A stretch of DNA of 60,578 nt from Veronia pacifica (GCF_001707825.1 NZ_LYBM01000035.1:1-60578), one strand, 5' to 3'. Counted from the stretch's first letter, positions 30,615-40,670 are shown. Notes: generated by a model from the letters alone, not told the origin. Numbers and translations are program-made.

Positions 30615-32933
30615 TCAGTTAATTTTGAACTTACCGATTTGTTTAGTAAGCGTGACTGACTGGATATTAAGTTCCTCAGAGCATTCGTTTGAACGATGAG
30701 CTTTGTCTGCTACTGCAACAGATGATGACGCTATGTTGCTGATACTCTTGTTAATCCCCTCTGTCACCTGAGACTGTTCATTGGCAGAGGTAGCGATTTG
30801 GCTGTTCATATCATTTATTTTGCTGATCATTTCATTGATGTTGTCGAGCATTTCATTATTTGTCTGACAGTGCTCAACACTTCGTATAACGTACTGGTTA
30901 GCATTGTTTATCTCGACAACGGATTTCTCTGTTTCGCGTTGTAGTGATTCCACTTTCGACCGGATCTCCTCGGTAGATTCCTGTGTCCGTATTGCCAGTG
31001 AGCGGACTTCATCCGCTACCACACTGAATCCCCGGCCTTGTTCGCCGGCTCTTGCTGCTTCAATAGCCGCATTTAGTGCAAGTAAATTTGTTTGTTCTGC
31101 AATACCTTGAATCACGTCCAGAACAGTGCCAATGGAGTTACTTTCCTCTGAAAGTTTACCCATAGCAGATGTCGCCATTGACATTTTGTTCGACAGTGCA
31201 TCTATTTCCGTGACCAGCATTTCGCCAACAACTGAACTTTCTTTCACTGTATTTCTTACATCATCAGATGCTTGAGAGGCTTGATTGGCAAAATCAGCAA
31301 CTTCAGAGACGCTGGCGTTTAACTGAGAAACCGAGGACGCAACTTGGCTTGATTCTTTTGCCTGTGAGTCAATATCTTTACCCATATTGTTGAGATTCAA
31401 CTGTATGTCTTCAGTAGACGAGTTCAAGGCTTGCACTGTGGTATCAGCTTCTATGATGACTTTTCTGAAGTCAGCAAACATTTTGTTGAGTGCCCGGCTC
31501 AGCTCTGCCAGTTCATCTTTGCCTTTCGCTTCTAACTGTTCAGTCAAATCTTCGTTTACTGTGATCTCGGTAATTTTGTCGGTAAATCGGGTGATAGGTC
31601 TGCTGATACCATTTGCTATGTTCCACGCTATGACAATCGAAATTGCGCCGATAATTCCGATGGTTAAAAACTTGATGTTCTGCATAGCGACAACTAGCGT
31701 GTTGATATCCCCCAGTGCTTCAGTCGCACTCATTTCACTGACTAACACCCATCGCAGTCCGAGAATATCAATGGGTGCATAAGCAATGAAACTGTCTATT
31801 TTTAAGTGATTATCTTGATGTTCAAAACCTGAGTTACCTTTCAGTCCGTCTATAACAGCAGGAGTTACAACGGGTTGCTGGCCCGCCGTTGACTCAGTCG
31901 TTTCGACACGTTGAACAATATTTTCACTGACTCCGGCCTCACGAAGTTTGTTGAGGAAATTTGTTTTGTTTTCAACGAGACCTCTACTCTGGCTTCGGAT
32001 GAGCTTATCAGGGCCAACAATGAAACTTTCACCCGTTTCGCCTAAACCGCTCTGTCTCCACTTGCCATTGTAAGTCATCATTTGATTAATGTTGTCGACT
32101 GGCATCTGAAAAACTAATACACCCAGAAGACTGTTTCCTGAGAATACAGGTGCGCCCAAAAATGATGCAGGGCTGTTGTATGAAGGGAAGTAAGGAGAAA
32201 AGTCGTCGAAGGCATACTCTCCTTTGTCCATTCCCACCGCATTTTTAAACGCAGTGGCAAGACCGCTCTCCGCGTAAGGGCCATTTATCAGATTAGTTGC
32301 ATAATCCAGCTCTTTGTAGACGGAATAAACAACATTCCCCTTCGTATCAACAAGGAAAATGTCATAAAAACCGAACTGTTCGAGAAACAATCGATAATTA
32401 GAGTGATACTTCAAATGAACATAATCATATGAAGAGCGTGTGCTGGCAATGTCGAGTAGGTGTTTGTTACCCAGTTCGTTCTTATTGTCGGCTATGTACG
32501 CTTGTTGCAACAAAACGCCGTTGGTGCTGATCGCATCTAGTTTGTCTATGACTTCAACAGAGTTGACTGTGTTGAGTGATTTGAATTGCTCACCGAACTG
32601 ATCAACATAGTACGATTCAAGTCTCGCATTGCTTGTCGCATTGGGCATAACCTCTTCTGAGACGATATCAAACGTCTCAGTAAATTCTGTCAATGCATCT
32701 GATGTCATAGTTGACGCAGATAAAGAAACAATTTGTTTAGCTATAAAGTTAAAGTAATTCTCTACTTTAGACTTTTGTATTTCCCTCACAGCTATCAATT
32801 GGTTTTTTACCTGAGTTTCTAGCGCTTCGGTTGACAGCTCAACAGCTTTTCCGCTGTAAACAGTCGCTGTAGCGAAAACGCCAGTAAGGCAGGTTAAAAG
32901 AATGGCTAATTTAATTTTTAGGGAAATCTTCAT
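30615..32933 (-). CDS. Methyl-accepting chemotaxis protein
   Basis: A 772-residue transmembrane chemoreceptor. Membrane segment 1 is at about 8-28 ([19 protein letters not shown]). A large periplasmic sensor region follows (about 35-400), with a PAS/Cache-like motif in [17 protein letters not shown]. Membrane segment 2 is near 410-435 ([18 protein letters not shown]), then HAMP ([14 protein letters not shown]). The signalling domain hairpin tip is [20 protein letters not shown], followed by [15 protein letters not shown]. The protein ends in GKFKIN without a CheR-binding pentapeptide. The ATG at 32933 was chosen because TGAGG lies at proper spacing, whereas the longer frame needs a GTG at 32948 that overlaps this site. 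The ligand is unknown, and no che genes are nearby. Confidence 0.9.
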   Translation of the reverse strand: MKISLKIKLAILLTCLTGVFATATVYSGKAVELSTEALETQVKNQLIAVREIQKSKVENYFNFIAKQIVSLSASTMTSDALTEFTETFDIVSEEVMPNATSNARLESYYVDQFGEQFKSLNTVNSVEVIDKLDAISTNGVLLQQAYIADNKNELGNKHLLDIASTRSSYDYVHLKYHSNYRLFLEQFGFYDIFLVDTKGNVVYSVYKELDYATNLINGPYAESGLATAFKNAVGMDKGEYAFDDFSPYFPSYNSPASFLGAPVFSGNSLLGVLVFQMPVDNINQMMTYNGKWRQSGLGETGESFIVGPDKLIRSQSRGLVENKTNFLNKLREAGVSENIVQRVETTESTAGQQPVVTPAVIDGLKGNSGFEHQDNHLKIDSFIAYAPIDILGLRWVLVSEMSATEALGDINTLVVAMQNIKFLTIGIIGAISIVIAWNIANGISRPITRFTDKITEITVNEDLTEQLEAKGKDELAELSRALNKMFADFRKVIIEADTTVQALNSSTEDIQLNLNNMGKDIDSQAKESSQVASSVSQLNASVSEVADFANQASQASDDVRNTVKESSVVGEMLVTEIDALSNKMSMATSAMGKLSEESNSIGTVLDVIQGIAEQTNLLALNAAIEAARAGEQGRGFSVVADEVRSLAIRTQESTEEIRSKVESLQRETEKSVVEINNANQYVIRSVEHCQTNNEMLDNINEMISKINDMNSQIATSANEQSQVTEGINKSISNIASSSVAVADKAHRSNECSEELNIQSVTLTKQIGKFKIN

Positions 32934-33128
32934 TTTACGAAGCCTCACAAAACTGTAATTTCTATTATAGGAAACAGATTCGTTTAGTGAGATAAAAGCA
33001 TCAGTGATTACTGATATTTTAATTCTATATAAAATGATGTTCCGATTAATGTATAAGTTTATAGCTTTTATGTGACTGGCTTTATTGCACTCAGTTTAAG
33101 TAATTCAATGATTAACGAAACTTTCGTA

Positions 33129-33638
33129 CTAAGGTGTAACTTTTAGCTGGTATATAGCGACAGAAAAAAAACGATTAAATTTAAAACCTGCCTCATCGAG
33201 CGTTCCAACATGGTCAAACCCAAATTTCTTATGGATGGCTATTGAGGCGTCGTTTGGTAACGTAATAACTGAAAATAATCGATGAATATTGGTTTCTTTT
33301 ATTTTGTCCAGAAGTGTTTGCATTAACAAGGATCCCGTTCCTGGATGACGATTATTATGGTCAGTGTAAATAGTGATTTCAGAACTTACTGCATATGCGC
33401 GTTTTTCTCTAAACTCACTGTTATACGCAAAACCAATAATGTTTCCTTCTTTCTCGGCAACAACAAGCGAAAAAGAGGGGTTGGTCGATATCTTATAAAA
33501 CCAACTCAGTCTTTTATCTAACGTCCAGAGATCGTAATCGAAAGTGATGCTCGTGTTTTCAACGTAAAAATTATATATCTCATTGATTTTATGAAGGTCA
33601 CTTTCTGTAGCTTCCCGTATTACCGTACTTTTTGACAT
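33129..33638 (-). CDS. GNAT-family N-acetyltransferase
   Basis: A 169-residue acetyltransferase resembling the phosphinothricin/methionine-sulfone acetyltransferase subgroup. The N-terminus VIREATESDLHKINEIYNFY is typical, with the acceptor-side residues ENTSITFDYD at about 31-40. The acetyl-CoA loop lies near GTGSLLMQTLLDKI (preceded by NNRHPG), and the C-terminal part reads LFSVITLPNDASIAIHKKFGF. It is monocistronic on the minus strand. Substrate cannot be predicted; the family acetylates amines, including herbicide-like glutamate analogues and amino-acid derivatives. Confidence 0.82.
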   Translation of the reverse strand: MSKSTVIREATESDLHKINEIYNFYVENTSITFDYDLWTLDKRLSWFYKISTNPSFSLVVAEKEGNIIGFAYNSEFREKRAYAVSSEITIYTDHNNRHPGTGSLLMQTLLDKIKETNIHRLFSVITLPNDASIAIHKKFGFDHVGTLDEAGFKFNRFFSVAIYQLKVTP

Positions 33639-33983
33639 TTTTTCACCGTCTATGGTTAGTGCCGCAAATGACCAAGAATGAGGAGTTTATCCTTAAAGAT
33701 CAATACCAAAACAAAGCATGACTAATGGCAAAGGGGAGTTGCAAGCAGGTTTGAGCATGTTACCAAGAACGGAATCTTGCCCTAATTCTATCTACGATTC
33801 ATACCGTATTGACCTATTGTCGCGACTGACAACAAGGAAGTGAATAAATTGTTTGATTCGACGAAAAATCAGTGGAACTCTGATGTGATTACACCGAAAA
33901 ACAACGCACAATTTCTAAATGTGTCCACTTCGCAGTCGGCTGTACCAGCCTGATATAAACCATATCATCAACTAGGGGAAAGT
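33639..33983. other. 345-base gap upstream of the DMT transporter
   Basis: This gap contains the promoters of the divergent GNAT and transporter genes. GGGGAAAG before the ATG at 33984 is the ribosome site. No operator or RNA was recognised. Confidence 0.4.
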
Positions 33984-34877
33984 ATGACGTACCGGGATAT
34001 TTCGATACTGGTTTTACTCGCTGCATTATGGGGAGCATCCTTTATTTTTACCCGTTATTCAGTCTCTGACTTTGGGCCCTTCTCTCTGGTGTTCATTCGG
34101 GTGTCGGTGGCCGCTTTGGTGCTCCTTCCCTTTTTGTTTATCTCCAGACAGTTCAGTGCGTTGAAAGCACATTGGCGGCATATTTTTACCGTTGGAGTGA
34201 TGAGTTCTGCCATTCCTTTTGTTTTTCTTTCTTATGCCATGTTGTCTGTCACAGGTGGTTTTGCGTCAATACTTAACGCCTCTACACCTATATGGGGGGC
34301 ACTCATTGCAATGCTTTGGCTCAATGACTCTTTATCCAGGAGTCGTATTATGGGTTTGTTGATAGGTTTTCTTGGTGTGATCATACTTGTTTGGGACAAG
34401 CTTGAATTCAAGGACAGTGGATTCGGTTGGTCTGTCATTGCGATTATTATCGCCACATTTATGTACGGATTATCAGCCAGCTATACCAAGCGTTATCTTG
34501 TTGGCGTTCCATCTCTCGCGGTTGCCACGGGTAGCTTGTTCAGTGCCTCATTATCATTGATACCCATGGGGCTTTATTTCTGGCCTGACACCCCTGTATC
34601 CATGCCCTCATGGACCGCAGCGTTTTTACTCGGTGCCTTGTGTACAGGATTAGCTTTTCTCTTGTTTTTTAGACTGTTGGAAAGGACAAGTCCAGCCAAT
34701 GCCACGACTGTTACATATATCATTCCAATTTTCGCAACGATATGGGGCGCGATCTTCTTGGGTGAGAGTGTGACGCCAAGAATGATGATAGGCGCCACCA
34801 TCATTTTTTCAGGAACAGCGCTCGCCGTTGGTGCATTAGAATCTAGGCTGAAAAAGTGGCGAGCGCAAAGCATGTGA
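33984..34877 (+). CDS. EamA/DMT-superfamily exporter
   Basis: A 297-residue protein with ten predicted membrane segments, made of two EamA repeats (about 5-140 and 150-285). It has the characteristic beginnings LLAALWGASFIFTRYSV and, in repeat 2, IIATFMYGLSASYTKRYL. The second repeat ends with ANATTVTYIIPIFATIWGAI and LGESVTPRMMIGATIIFSG, the typical DMT C-terminus. Such proteins export amino acids or other small metabolites; the substrate here is not predictable. It converges with the MarR gene 22 bases downstream. Confidence 0.88.
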   Translation: MTYRDISILVLLAALWGASFIFTRYSVSDFGPFSLVFIRVSVAALVLLPFLFISRQFSALKAHWRHIFTVGVMSSAIPFVFLSYAMLSVTGGFASILNASTPIWGALIAMLWLNDSLSRSRIMGLLIGFLGVIILVWDKLEFKDSGFGWSVIAIIIATFMYGLSASYTKRYLVGVPSLAVATGSLFSASLSLIPMGLYFWPDTPVSMPSWTAAFLLGALCTGLAFLLFFRLLERTSPANATTVTYIIPIFATIWGAIFLGESVTPRMMIGATIIFSGTALAVGALESRLKKWRAQSM

Positions 34878-34899
34878 TCCGTTCGCGGGAGTAAATTAA

Positions 34900-35403
34900 T
34901 TACCGACTTCTTGTCGCTGGGCTGCTCAAAAGAGGGTCGGTGAGTTCCTGAACTTCAAGCAGCGGTGCAGCGTCGATGTTTTCGGCGTTCATCATCGACG
35001 ATATGCGTTGAATTGACGACAGGAGAAGGCTTTGCTCCCATTGCTCAAGATTCTGAAATCTCGAGATAAAACTGTCCTGCAATAAACGAGGAGCCTGTGT
35101 CATTGCCTTCTGGCCTGATTCTGTTAGATGTGCGTGTACCTTTCGTTTGTCAATTTGGCTACGGACTCTATGAACAAAGCCTCGCTTCTCTAAACGGTCA
35201 AGGATGGTTGTCGCTGTCGCCTGACTCATATTGGTATGTATTGATAATTGTTTAATAGTGACTTCACCTAACTCTTTTATCGCTTTCATCAATACAAGCT
35301 GTGGGCCAGTAAGACCCGTATCTTTGTTTAGTTGACGAGAGTGTATGTCGATAGCACGAATAATTTGTCTCAGTGCCACCAGTACCTCTTCGTGTTTCTC
35401 CAT
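34900..35403 (-). CDS. MarR-family transcriptional regulator
   Basis: A 167-residue winged-helix regulator. The DNA-binding domain spans about residues 35-110: LTGPQLVLMKAIKELGEV, then the recognition-helix region NMSQATATTILDRLEKRGFV and the wing RVRSQIDKRKVHAHLTESGQ. Such proteins usually repress efflux or stress genes and respond to small phenolic or oxidising ligands. GGAGA precedes the ATG at 35403 at proper spacing. It lies convergent to the DMT exporter and divergent from the Fur-box iron operon, so its target is unclear. No MarR operator palindrome was identified with confidence. Confidence 0.88.
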   Translation of the reverse strand: MEKHEEVLVALRQIIRAIDIHSRQLNKDTGLTGPQLVLMKAIKELGEVTIKQLSIHTNMSQATATTILDRLEKRGFVHRVRSQIDKRKVHAHLTESGQKAMTQAPRLLQDSFISRFQNLEQWEQSLLLSSIQRISSMMNAENIDAAPLLEVQELTDPLLSSPATRSR

Positions 35404-35707
35404 CGATTGTCTCCAGAAAAAATGCTTGATGGTGAGTGAATTAAGCCTTTTTTTGAATGTTCCGTCATCTATTTTTTATTTTAAATAGGCTTAATTGTAT
35501 AAATTGCGAACCATTTGAGCGCAAAATTAGAATTATCTTTTCGGTGGTGAATAAATTGGTTCGAAAATAGACATTAGGTCGCGAAATAATCAAACGAAAA
35601 CCAAATTCAACTCTCATTCATTGAAAACGGTTCCGTATGAGTGTAATAATGAGAATCACTATTATTTGCGTCTCCACATTTAAGCAGACATTATACAAGG
35701 AAGAGTT
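35404..35707. other. 304-base regulatory gap between marR-type gene and iron operon
   Basis: This gap holds the promoter region of two divergent units. The right part contains a Fur-box-like sequence (separate entry). The left part is A+T-rich with no recognised operator. Confidence 0.5.
35645..35663 (+). promoter_or_regulatory. Fur box upstream of the imelysin operon
   Basis: AATAATGAGAATCACTATT matches 15 of 19 positions of the Fur consensus and keeps the GAGAATC core. It lies 45 bases before the start codon of the first imelysin gene, where a Fur repressor would block the promoter in iron-replete cells. Confidence 0.8.
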
Positions 35708-36964
35708 ATGAAAACGTACTCCCGAACGCTTGTTGCTGCATCCGTAGCGGCCTCACTTTTTACAGCTAACGCTTTTGCCGCCTCTGATAAACAAGTAGTT
35801 TCACATTATGCTGACCTTGCCCACGCTGTTTTTTCTGATGCACACACAACAGCTGAATCACTTGACTCAGCGATAAACAAGTTTGTTGCGTCACCGTCAG
35901 AAAAAACACTCGAAGCCGCTAAGACGGCTTGGCTTGCGTCACGAGTACCTTATCAGCAATCTGAAGTGTTCCGTTTCGGCAATGGCATCGTTGATGACTG
36001 GGAAGGTCAGCTCAACGCATGGCCACTGGACGAGGGCCTGATTGATTACGTTGCTAATGACTACCAGTATGAGCTGGGTAACGCGGGCGCAGTTGCTAAC
36101 ATCGTTGGTAACAAGTCAGTACAAGTGGGTACTGAAAAACTGGATGTTACCGAGATCACCCCAGAGCTTCTAGCTTCGTTGAACGAATTGGGTGGCTCAG
36201 AAGCAAATGTTGCAACCGGATATCACGCGATCGAGTTTCTGCTGTGGGGACAAGATCTGAACGGCACCAAGTCTGGCGCAGGTGAGCGTTCTTACACCGA
36301 CTATGCAAAAGGTTCCGCGTGTACGAACGGTAACTGTGATCGCCGTGGCGAGTACCTGAAAGCCGCTTCTCAATTGCTGGTTAAAGATCTTTCTTGGATG
36401 GAAGGCCAGTGGTCGAAAGAAATTAAAGGCAACTACCGCAGCAAGCTGCTGGCTGAACCTGCGAAAGACGGTTTGAGAAAGATGCTATTTGGCATGGGTT
36501 CGCTCTCATTGGGCGAACTGGCTGGCGAGCGCATGAAGGTTGCACTTGAAGCGAACTCGACAGAAGATGAGCATGATTGCTTCTCTGATAACACGCACAA
36601 CTCGCACTACTACAACGAGCAAGGTATCTACAACGTGCTGACTGGCAGCTACTCACGTGCAGACGGCTCTGTACTTACCGGTCCATCACTGCTTGATATC
36701 GTGAAAGAAAAAGACGCTGGCAGCGCGAAGACAATCATGCGTGACTTCGACAATGCCCGTTCAAAAGTGTTCGCTCTTGTTGAGTCTGCCGAGAAGAAAG
36801 ACCAACATTTTGACCAGCTGATTGCATCTGGTAACAAAGCGGGACATCAACTGGTAAATACTGCGATCACGGCACTTGTTCAGCAAACCCGTAGCATTGA
36901 GCAAGTTGCATCGATTGTTGGTATCGACAACCTGAGCCCTGATACTGCTGATCACACATTCTAA
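35708..36964 (+). CDS. Imelysin-family iron-regulated periplasmic protein (IrpA-like, M75)
   Basis: A 418-residue exported protein of the imelysin (peptidase M75 / ICMP) family, proposed to bind or help take up iron in the periplasm; no peptidase activity is proven for most members. The signal peptide ends near AFA at residues 22-24. The family motif GxHxxE appears as GYHAIEFLLWGQD with His173 and Glu176. A second conserved region, LDEGLIDYVAND, is near 115-126. The cysteine pair ACTNGNCDRRGEY (about 199-211) suggests a disulfide. The ATG at 35708 has AAGGAAGAG before it and the Fur box further up. It is the first gene of a four-gene unit, and a terminator just after its stop codon should make it the most abundant product. 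Confidence 0.92.
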   Translation: MKTYSRTLVAASVAASLFTANAFAASDKQVVSHYADLAHAVFSDAHTTAESLDSAINKFVASPSEKTLEAAKTAWLASRVPYQQSEVFRFGNGIVDDWEGQLNAWPLDEGLIDYVANDYQYELGNAGAVANIVGNKSVQVGTEKLDVTEITPELLASLNELGGSEANVATGYHAIEFLLWGQDLNGTKSGAGERSYTDYAKGSACTNGNCDRRGEYLKAASQLLVKDLSWMEGQWSKEIKGNYRSKLLAEPAKDGLRKMLFGMGSLSLGELAGERMKVALEANSTEDEHDCFSDNTHNSHYYNEQGIYNVLTGSYSRADGSVLTGPSLLDIVKEKDAGSAKTIMRDFDNARSKVFALVESAEKKDQHFDQLIASGNKAGHQLVNTAITALVQQTRSIEQVASIVGIDNLSPDTADHTF

Positions 36965-36978
36965 GGATTGTTTTATCT

Positions 36979-37001
36979 GGCCCCGTTTCGGGGCCTTTTT
37001 T
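36979..37001 (+). terminator. Terminator inside the iron operon
   Basis: GGCCCCG-TTT-CGGGGCC followed by six T, 15 bases after the first imelysin stop codon and only 17 bases before the next gene. Read-through would be needed for the downstream genes, unless they have a promoter of their own. Confidence 0.88.
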
Positions 37002-37017
37002 ATTTACTGGATAATAA

Positions 37018-38445
37018 ATGAGCAACACGAACACACCTATCAATCTGCCCGTTTTTCTGCTTTGCTCACTGTTGATCTCACATTCTGCTAATGCCAACGA
37101 GGCGTCAGTTAAGTCATACAACCCTGCAAAGTCAGGTGGCAATACAACAACAAAAACAACTGGTGCAAATGCGTTTTCTCAACCTGCTGCCAACTTACCC
37201 ATGTTATCGCGCCTCGACTTCAGTGTTGGTAACAGTTTTTTTAGAAATCCGTGGATCATTGCGCCGTCAACAACTGACGCCAGAGATGGTCTGGGGCCAT
37301 TGTTCAACACCAACGGTTGTCAGAACTGCCACATAAAGGATGGACGTGGCCACCCTCCAAGGGCGGGAGAAATCAACTCGGTGTCTATGCTAGTCAGACT
37401 CAGCGTTCCGGCTATGACTCCAGAAGAAAAAATGCAGCTACTTCGCCATGGGCACTTACCCGAGCCGAACTATGGCGGACAGATTCAGGATTTTTCGATT
37501 CCCGGTGCTGAGCCCGAAGCAAAAGTGAAAGTAACATACAGCAAAGTTATTGAAACCTTTGCTGATGGTACTCAGGTAGAGTTGCGTAAACCAGTCATTG
37601 AACTGAAAGATCTGGCTTATGGAAACCTTCATTCTGATACAAGGATATCGGCAAGAGTCGCGCCACCAATGATTGGATTGGGACTCCTTGAATCGATAGA
37701 CGCCGAGACGTTGCTGGAAATTGCTGATGAGCAAAAGAAAGCAGGTAATGGCGTATCAGGAAGGCCAAATCAAGTCTGGGACGTTGAGAAACAGCAGACT
37801 GCCGTCGGTCGCTTTGGATGGAAGGCGAGCCAACCAACACTGATGCAGCAAAATGCCGCCGCCTTCAACGGCGATCTTGGTTTAACCAGTCGAATCTTCC
37901 CGAGTGAAAACTGTACATCGGCTCAGGAAAGTTGTCAGACTTTGCCTGACGGCGGAGAGCCAGAAGTCACTGATAAAGTAATGAAATTCGTCGAATTCTA
38001 CAGCCAACATCTTGCCGTGCCAGCTCGACGTTACTTTGATCGTCCCGAAGTTCAGCGAGGGGAGGGACTGTTTGCTGATGCCGGATGTGGTAGTTGTCAT
38101 CGTCCGACAATCGTTACAGGTGTGAGAAGTGATCGTCCTGCTTTGAGCAAACAGACTATTCATCCCTACACTGACTTGCTGCTTCATGACATGGGGGATG
38201 GACTGGCTGATGAACACGGAGAGTTTATTGCTGATGGTCGCGAATGGCGTACGCCGCCACTTTGGGGAATGGGGTATACGGAAGAGGTTAACAATCATTC
38301 ATTCTATTTGCATGACGGTAGAGCCCGTGATGAGATGGAAGCGATTCTGTGGCACGGTGGTGAAGCGGAATTCAGTAAGAAAAAGGTTCTCAAAATGTCC
38401 AAACAACAGCGGGAAGACCTGGTGGCCTTTCTTAAATCTCTATAA
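37018..38445 (+). CDS. Di-haem oxidoreductase (DHOR family, CxxCH)
   Basis: A 475-residue exported c-type cytochrome-like protein of the di-haem oxidoreductase (formerly thiol oxidoreductase) family. It has a signal peptide (PVFLLCSLLISHSANA, about 11-26) and two haem-attachment motifs, CQNCH at 101-105 and CGSCH at 357-361. It also shows the conserved GLGPLFNTNGC before the first motif and PYTDLLLHDMGDGLAD (about 382-397) in the C-terminal domain, followed by EWRTPPLWGMG. Relatives stand beside imelysin genes in many proteobacterial iron-uptake loci. A redox role in iron handling, such as oxidation state change in the periplasm, is inference. It lies 53 bases after the first imelysin gene, behind a terminator. 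Confidence 0.9.
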   Translation: MSNTNTPINLPVFLLCSLLISHSANANEASVKSYNPAKSGGNTTTKTTGANAFSQPAANLPMLSRLDFSVGNSFFRNPWIIAPSTTDARDGLGPLFNTNGCQNCHIKDGRGHPPRAGEINSVSMLVRLSVPAMTPEEKMQLLRHGHLPEPNYGGQIQDFSIPGAEPEAKVKVTYSKVIETFADGTQVELRKPVIELKDLAYGNLHSDTRISARVAPPMIGLGLLESIDAETLLEIADEQKKAGNGVSGRPNQVWDVEKQQTAVGRFGWKASQPTLMQQNAAAFNGDLGLTSRIFPSENCTSAQESCQTLPDGGEPEVTDKVMKFVEFYSQHLAVPARRYFDRPEVQRGEGLFADAGCGSCHRPTIVTGVRSDRPALSKQTIHPYTDLLLHDMGDGLADEHGEFIADGREWRTPPLWGMGYTEEVNNHSFYLHDGRARDEMEAILWHGGEAEFSKKKVLKMSKQQREDLVAFLKSL

Positions 38446-38456
38446 GGGTAATATCC

Positions 38457-39482
38457 ATGGTTAACCAAATTCAAAATATGCCTAAACTGGCAACATTACC
38501 AGCTATCCTATTTGCAGCCTCCCACCTTTCAGGTTGCCAGTTTGTTGAAGATAAGCAGCCTAACCAACCTCTTTGGCAGAATCAGAAAAGCGCGTCATCA
38601 TTGTTTCAGAACAAAACAGAAGCTCTGGCTAAACAAGTTGAGGATTTTTGTCGAGCTCCGGAACAGGCTGGTGTTGACGCGCTGAGAACAGGCTGGCAGC
38701 AGTCTATGAGTGCATGGATGCCTCTGCAGGGTATCGATATGGGATCAGAACAACTATTATCTTTGAGCTGGCAGATTCAGTTCTACCCAGATAAAAAGAA
38801 CACAACAGGCCGCAAATTACGCCAGCTGCTGAAGGAAGAAAAGATACTGACACAAGGTCAAATGGCTTCACAAAGTGTCGCGGTACAAGGGCTGGGAGCT
38901 TTGGAATGGCTACTGTTTGATAAAGCATCAAATATAACCGACAGCAAAAACTGTGCACTGGCGTCTCAGATATCAACCTATCTGTCATCAACGGCAAAGC
39001 AGTATCATGGAGCTTGGGCTGTTAATCCATTCTCTGGTGCTAATGATAAAGCACAGGTCAAAAACAGCCTTTCAGCACTCAGCCATCAATTGGACAGGGT
39101 AATGAAAAAGTTGTCGATGCCGCTTGGTAAACCGGGTTTATCCAAGCCTTTCCAAGCGGAAGCATGGCGCTCGGCTCAGTCCCTGAACTTTCTCAGGGAC
39201 AGTGTCAGCAGCATGAAGGTGCTTTACGATGCTGACCTTCGGGAATTATTGGTGCAAAGAGGAGCCGATGATCTCGCGAATCGTATCGACGAGCATTGGG
39301 ACACTGCGCTTGAGAGTATTCCTCAACAACCAGGGATGAAAAGTTTGTTGTCAAGCGTGGACGGGTATCGCTCATTGCTTACTGTTTTTAATAATCTTGA
39401 ATATATCCAGTTGGCACTGAGCGATGAAGCAGCACCACTGTTGGGAGTGGTTGTTGGTTTCAACTCAACTGACGGAGACTAA
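38457..39482 (+). CDS. Second imelysin-family protein, predicted lipoprotein
   Basis: A 341-residue imelysin-family protein with a lipobox (ASHLSGC, cysteine at about residue 24), so probably a lipoprotein anchored in the envelope. Family features are AWMPLQGIDMGSEQLLSLSW in the position of the first imelysin repeat and QGLGALEWLLFD at the GxHxxE position. In that motif the histidine is replaced by glycine while the glutamate is kept, unlike the first imelysin of this operon. It starts 11 bases after the di-haem oxidoreductase stop codon and abuts the DUF1513 gene, so the three are cotranscribed. Metal binding may be weaker or different (inference). Confidence 0.85.
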   Translation: MVNQIQNMPKLATLPAILFAASHLSGCQFVEDKQPNQPLWQNQKSASSLFQNKTEALAKQVEDFCRAPEQAGVDALRTGWQQSMSAWMPLQGIDMGSEQLLSLSWQIQFYPDKKNTTGRKLRQLLKEEKILTQGQMASQSVAVQGLGALEWLLFDKASNITDSKNCALASQISTYLSSTAKQYHGAWAVNPFSGANDKAQVKNSLSALSHQLDRVMKKLSMPLGKPGLSKPFQAEAWRSAQSLNFLRDSVSSMKVLYDADLRELLVQRGADDLANRIDEHWDTALESIPQQPGMKSLLSSVDGYRSLLTVFNNLEYIQLALSDEAAPLLGVVVGFNSTDGD

Positions 39483-39483
39483 A

Positions 39484-40584
39484 ATGTCAGATATTCAACT
39501 AACCCGCCGCCAGCTGATGAAATCATCGCTGGCGGCGATGTCTCTAGCCCCGGGTATATCTCTATTGTCTGGCTGTGAAATGACAGAGGCCAGTGACACG
39601 CTTTTTCTAGGCAGTGCAAGAGAGCCATCGGGCCGTTACTGCATTTGTGCAGCTGATGAAAATGGTCACCAAGTTTATAGTATGCCGTTGCCAGCAAGAG
39701 GGCATGGTATTGCGGTTGATAAGAAAGGGGACCTAGGTTTCGTTTTTGCCCGCCGCCCCGGCGAATACATACAAGTTTTCAATTGGAGAACCGGAGATCC
39801 AAAAGAACTCTACACCGCAGATACGGATCGTTACTTTTATGGCCATGGCGCGGTAGCCAGTGACGGTTTACTTTATGCGACTGAAGGCGAGGCCAATACC
39901 AGTAAAGGCGTGATAGGCATTTATCAGCCAGACAATAATGGTGCGATAAAGAAAGTCGGTGAGTTCACTGACTTTGGTATTGGCCCTCATGAAGTTGTGC
40001 TGGTGGATGATTCAACGCTGGCTGTTGCTGTCGGTGGTGTGCACACTTATGGCAGGGAGCCCCTCAATACCGAAACGATGAAACCTGCGCTTATTCTGAT
40101 GGATCGGCATTCTGGTGAGGTGAGAGAAAGTCATAGCCTTCCTGATCACCACCTGAGTATCCGCCATCTTGCTGCTGGCCCACATGGGGAAATTGTTACT
40201 GGTCAGCAATATCGTGGAGACAGCGTAAATTCAGTACCAATGGTTGCAATATATCGCCCCGGTCAAGGATATCAGCAGCTTGTTGCAGAACCCGAGCAAT
40301 GGGATAGATTTAATCACTACATTGCTAGTATTGCCTGTACAGAAAAATATATATACGCGACGTCTCCGAGAGGAAACTGTTTCGGGATCTGGTCATTAGA
40401 ATCGGGCAAGCTTATCGCATTAAAACCACTGCTTGATGCATCGGGTGCTGTGCAGATAAAAGAGACAGTTGCCTTGAGCTCAGGCAGCGGGAAAATTGTC
40501 TCTATATCACCTGGTAATGCTACAGAATATAAGGCCTCAGACGTATTGTGGGATAATCACTGGACAGTAATGAATCTGATATGA
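39484..40584 (+). CDS. DUF1513 protein, Tat-exported
   Basis: A 366-residue beta-propeller-like DUF1513 protein. The N-terminus TRRQLMKSSLAAMSL carries the twin-arginine motif, and LLSGC could be a lipobox, so the protein is probably Tat-exported and possibly lipidated. Repeated strands such as GRYCICAADENGHQVYSMPL and conserved GIGPHEVVLVDD are typical of the family. The start was set at ATG 39484, one base after the preceding stop codon, because it gives the Tat signal; a longer frame from 39424 lies inside the second imelysin gene. DUF1513 genes regularly close imelysin/di-haem oxidoreductase clusters, including the IrpA locus of vibrios (from memory). Function unknown, presumably iron-related. 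Confidence 0.9.
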   Translation: MSDIQLTRRQLMKSSLAAMSLAPGISLLSGCEMTEASDTLFLGSAREPSGRYCICAADENGHQVYSMPLPARGHGIAVDKKGDLGFVFARRPGEYIQVFNWRTGDPKELYTADTDRYFYGHGAVASDGLLYATEGEANTSKGVIGIYQPDNNGAIKKVGEFTDFGIGPHEVVLVDDSTLAVAVGGVHTYGREPLNTETMKPALILMDRHSGEVRESHSLPDHHLSIRHLAAGPHGEIVTGQQYRGDSVNSVPMVAIYRPGQGYQQLVAEPEQWDRFNHYIASIACTEKYIYATSPRGNCFGIWSLESGKLIALKPLLDASGAVQIKETVALSSGSGKIVSISPGNATEYKASDVLWDNHWTVMNLI

Positions 40585-40632
40585 GAATTAAGTGACTGTT
40601 TTGTCAGTTACATAAAATTTAGATTCTTATAG

Positions 40633-40670
40633 CCCCCCTTCTTTGCCATAATTAATACATAGAAGGGGGG
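40633..40670 (+). promoter_or_regulatory. Hairpin covering the ldtD ribosome site
   Basis: CCCCCCTTCT (40633-40642) is the exact reverse complement of AGAAGGGGGG (40661-40670), with an 18-base A+T-rich loop between. The G-run is the only Shine-Dalgarno-like sequence, six bases before the ATG at 40677, so it would be hidden in the stem. No T-run follows, which argues against a terminator. Confidence 0.6.
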
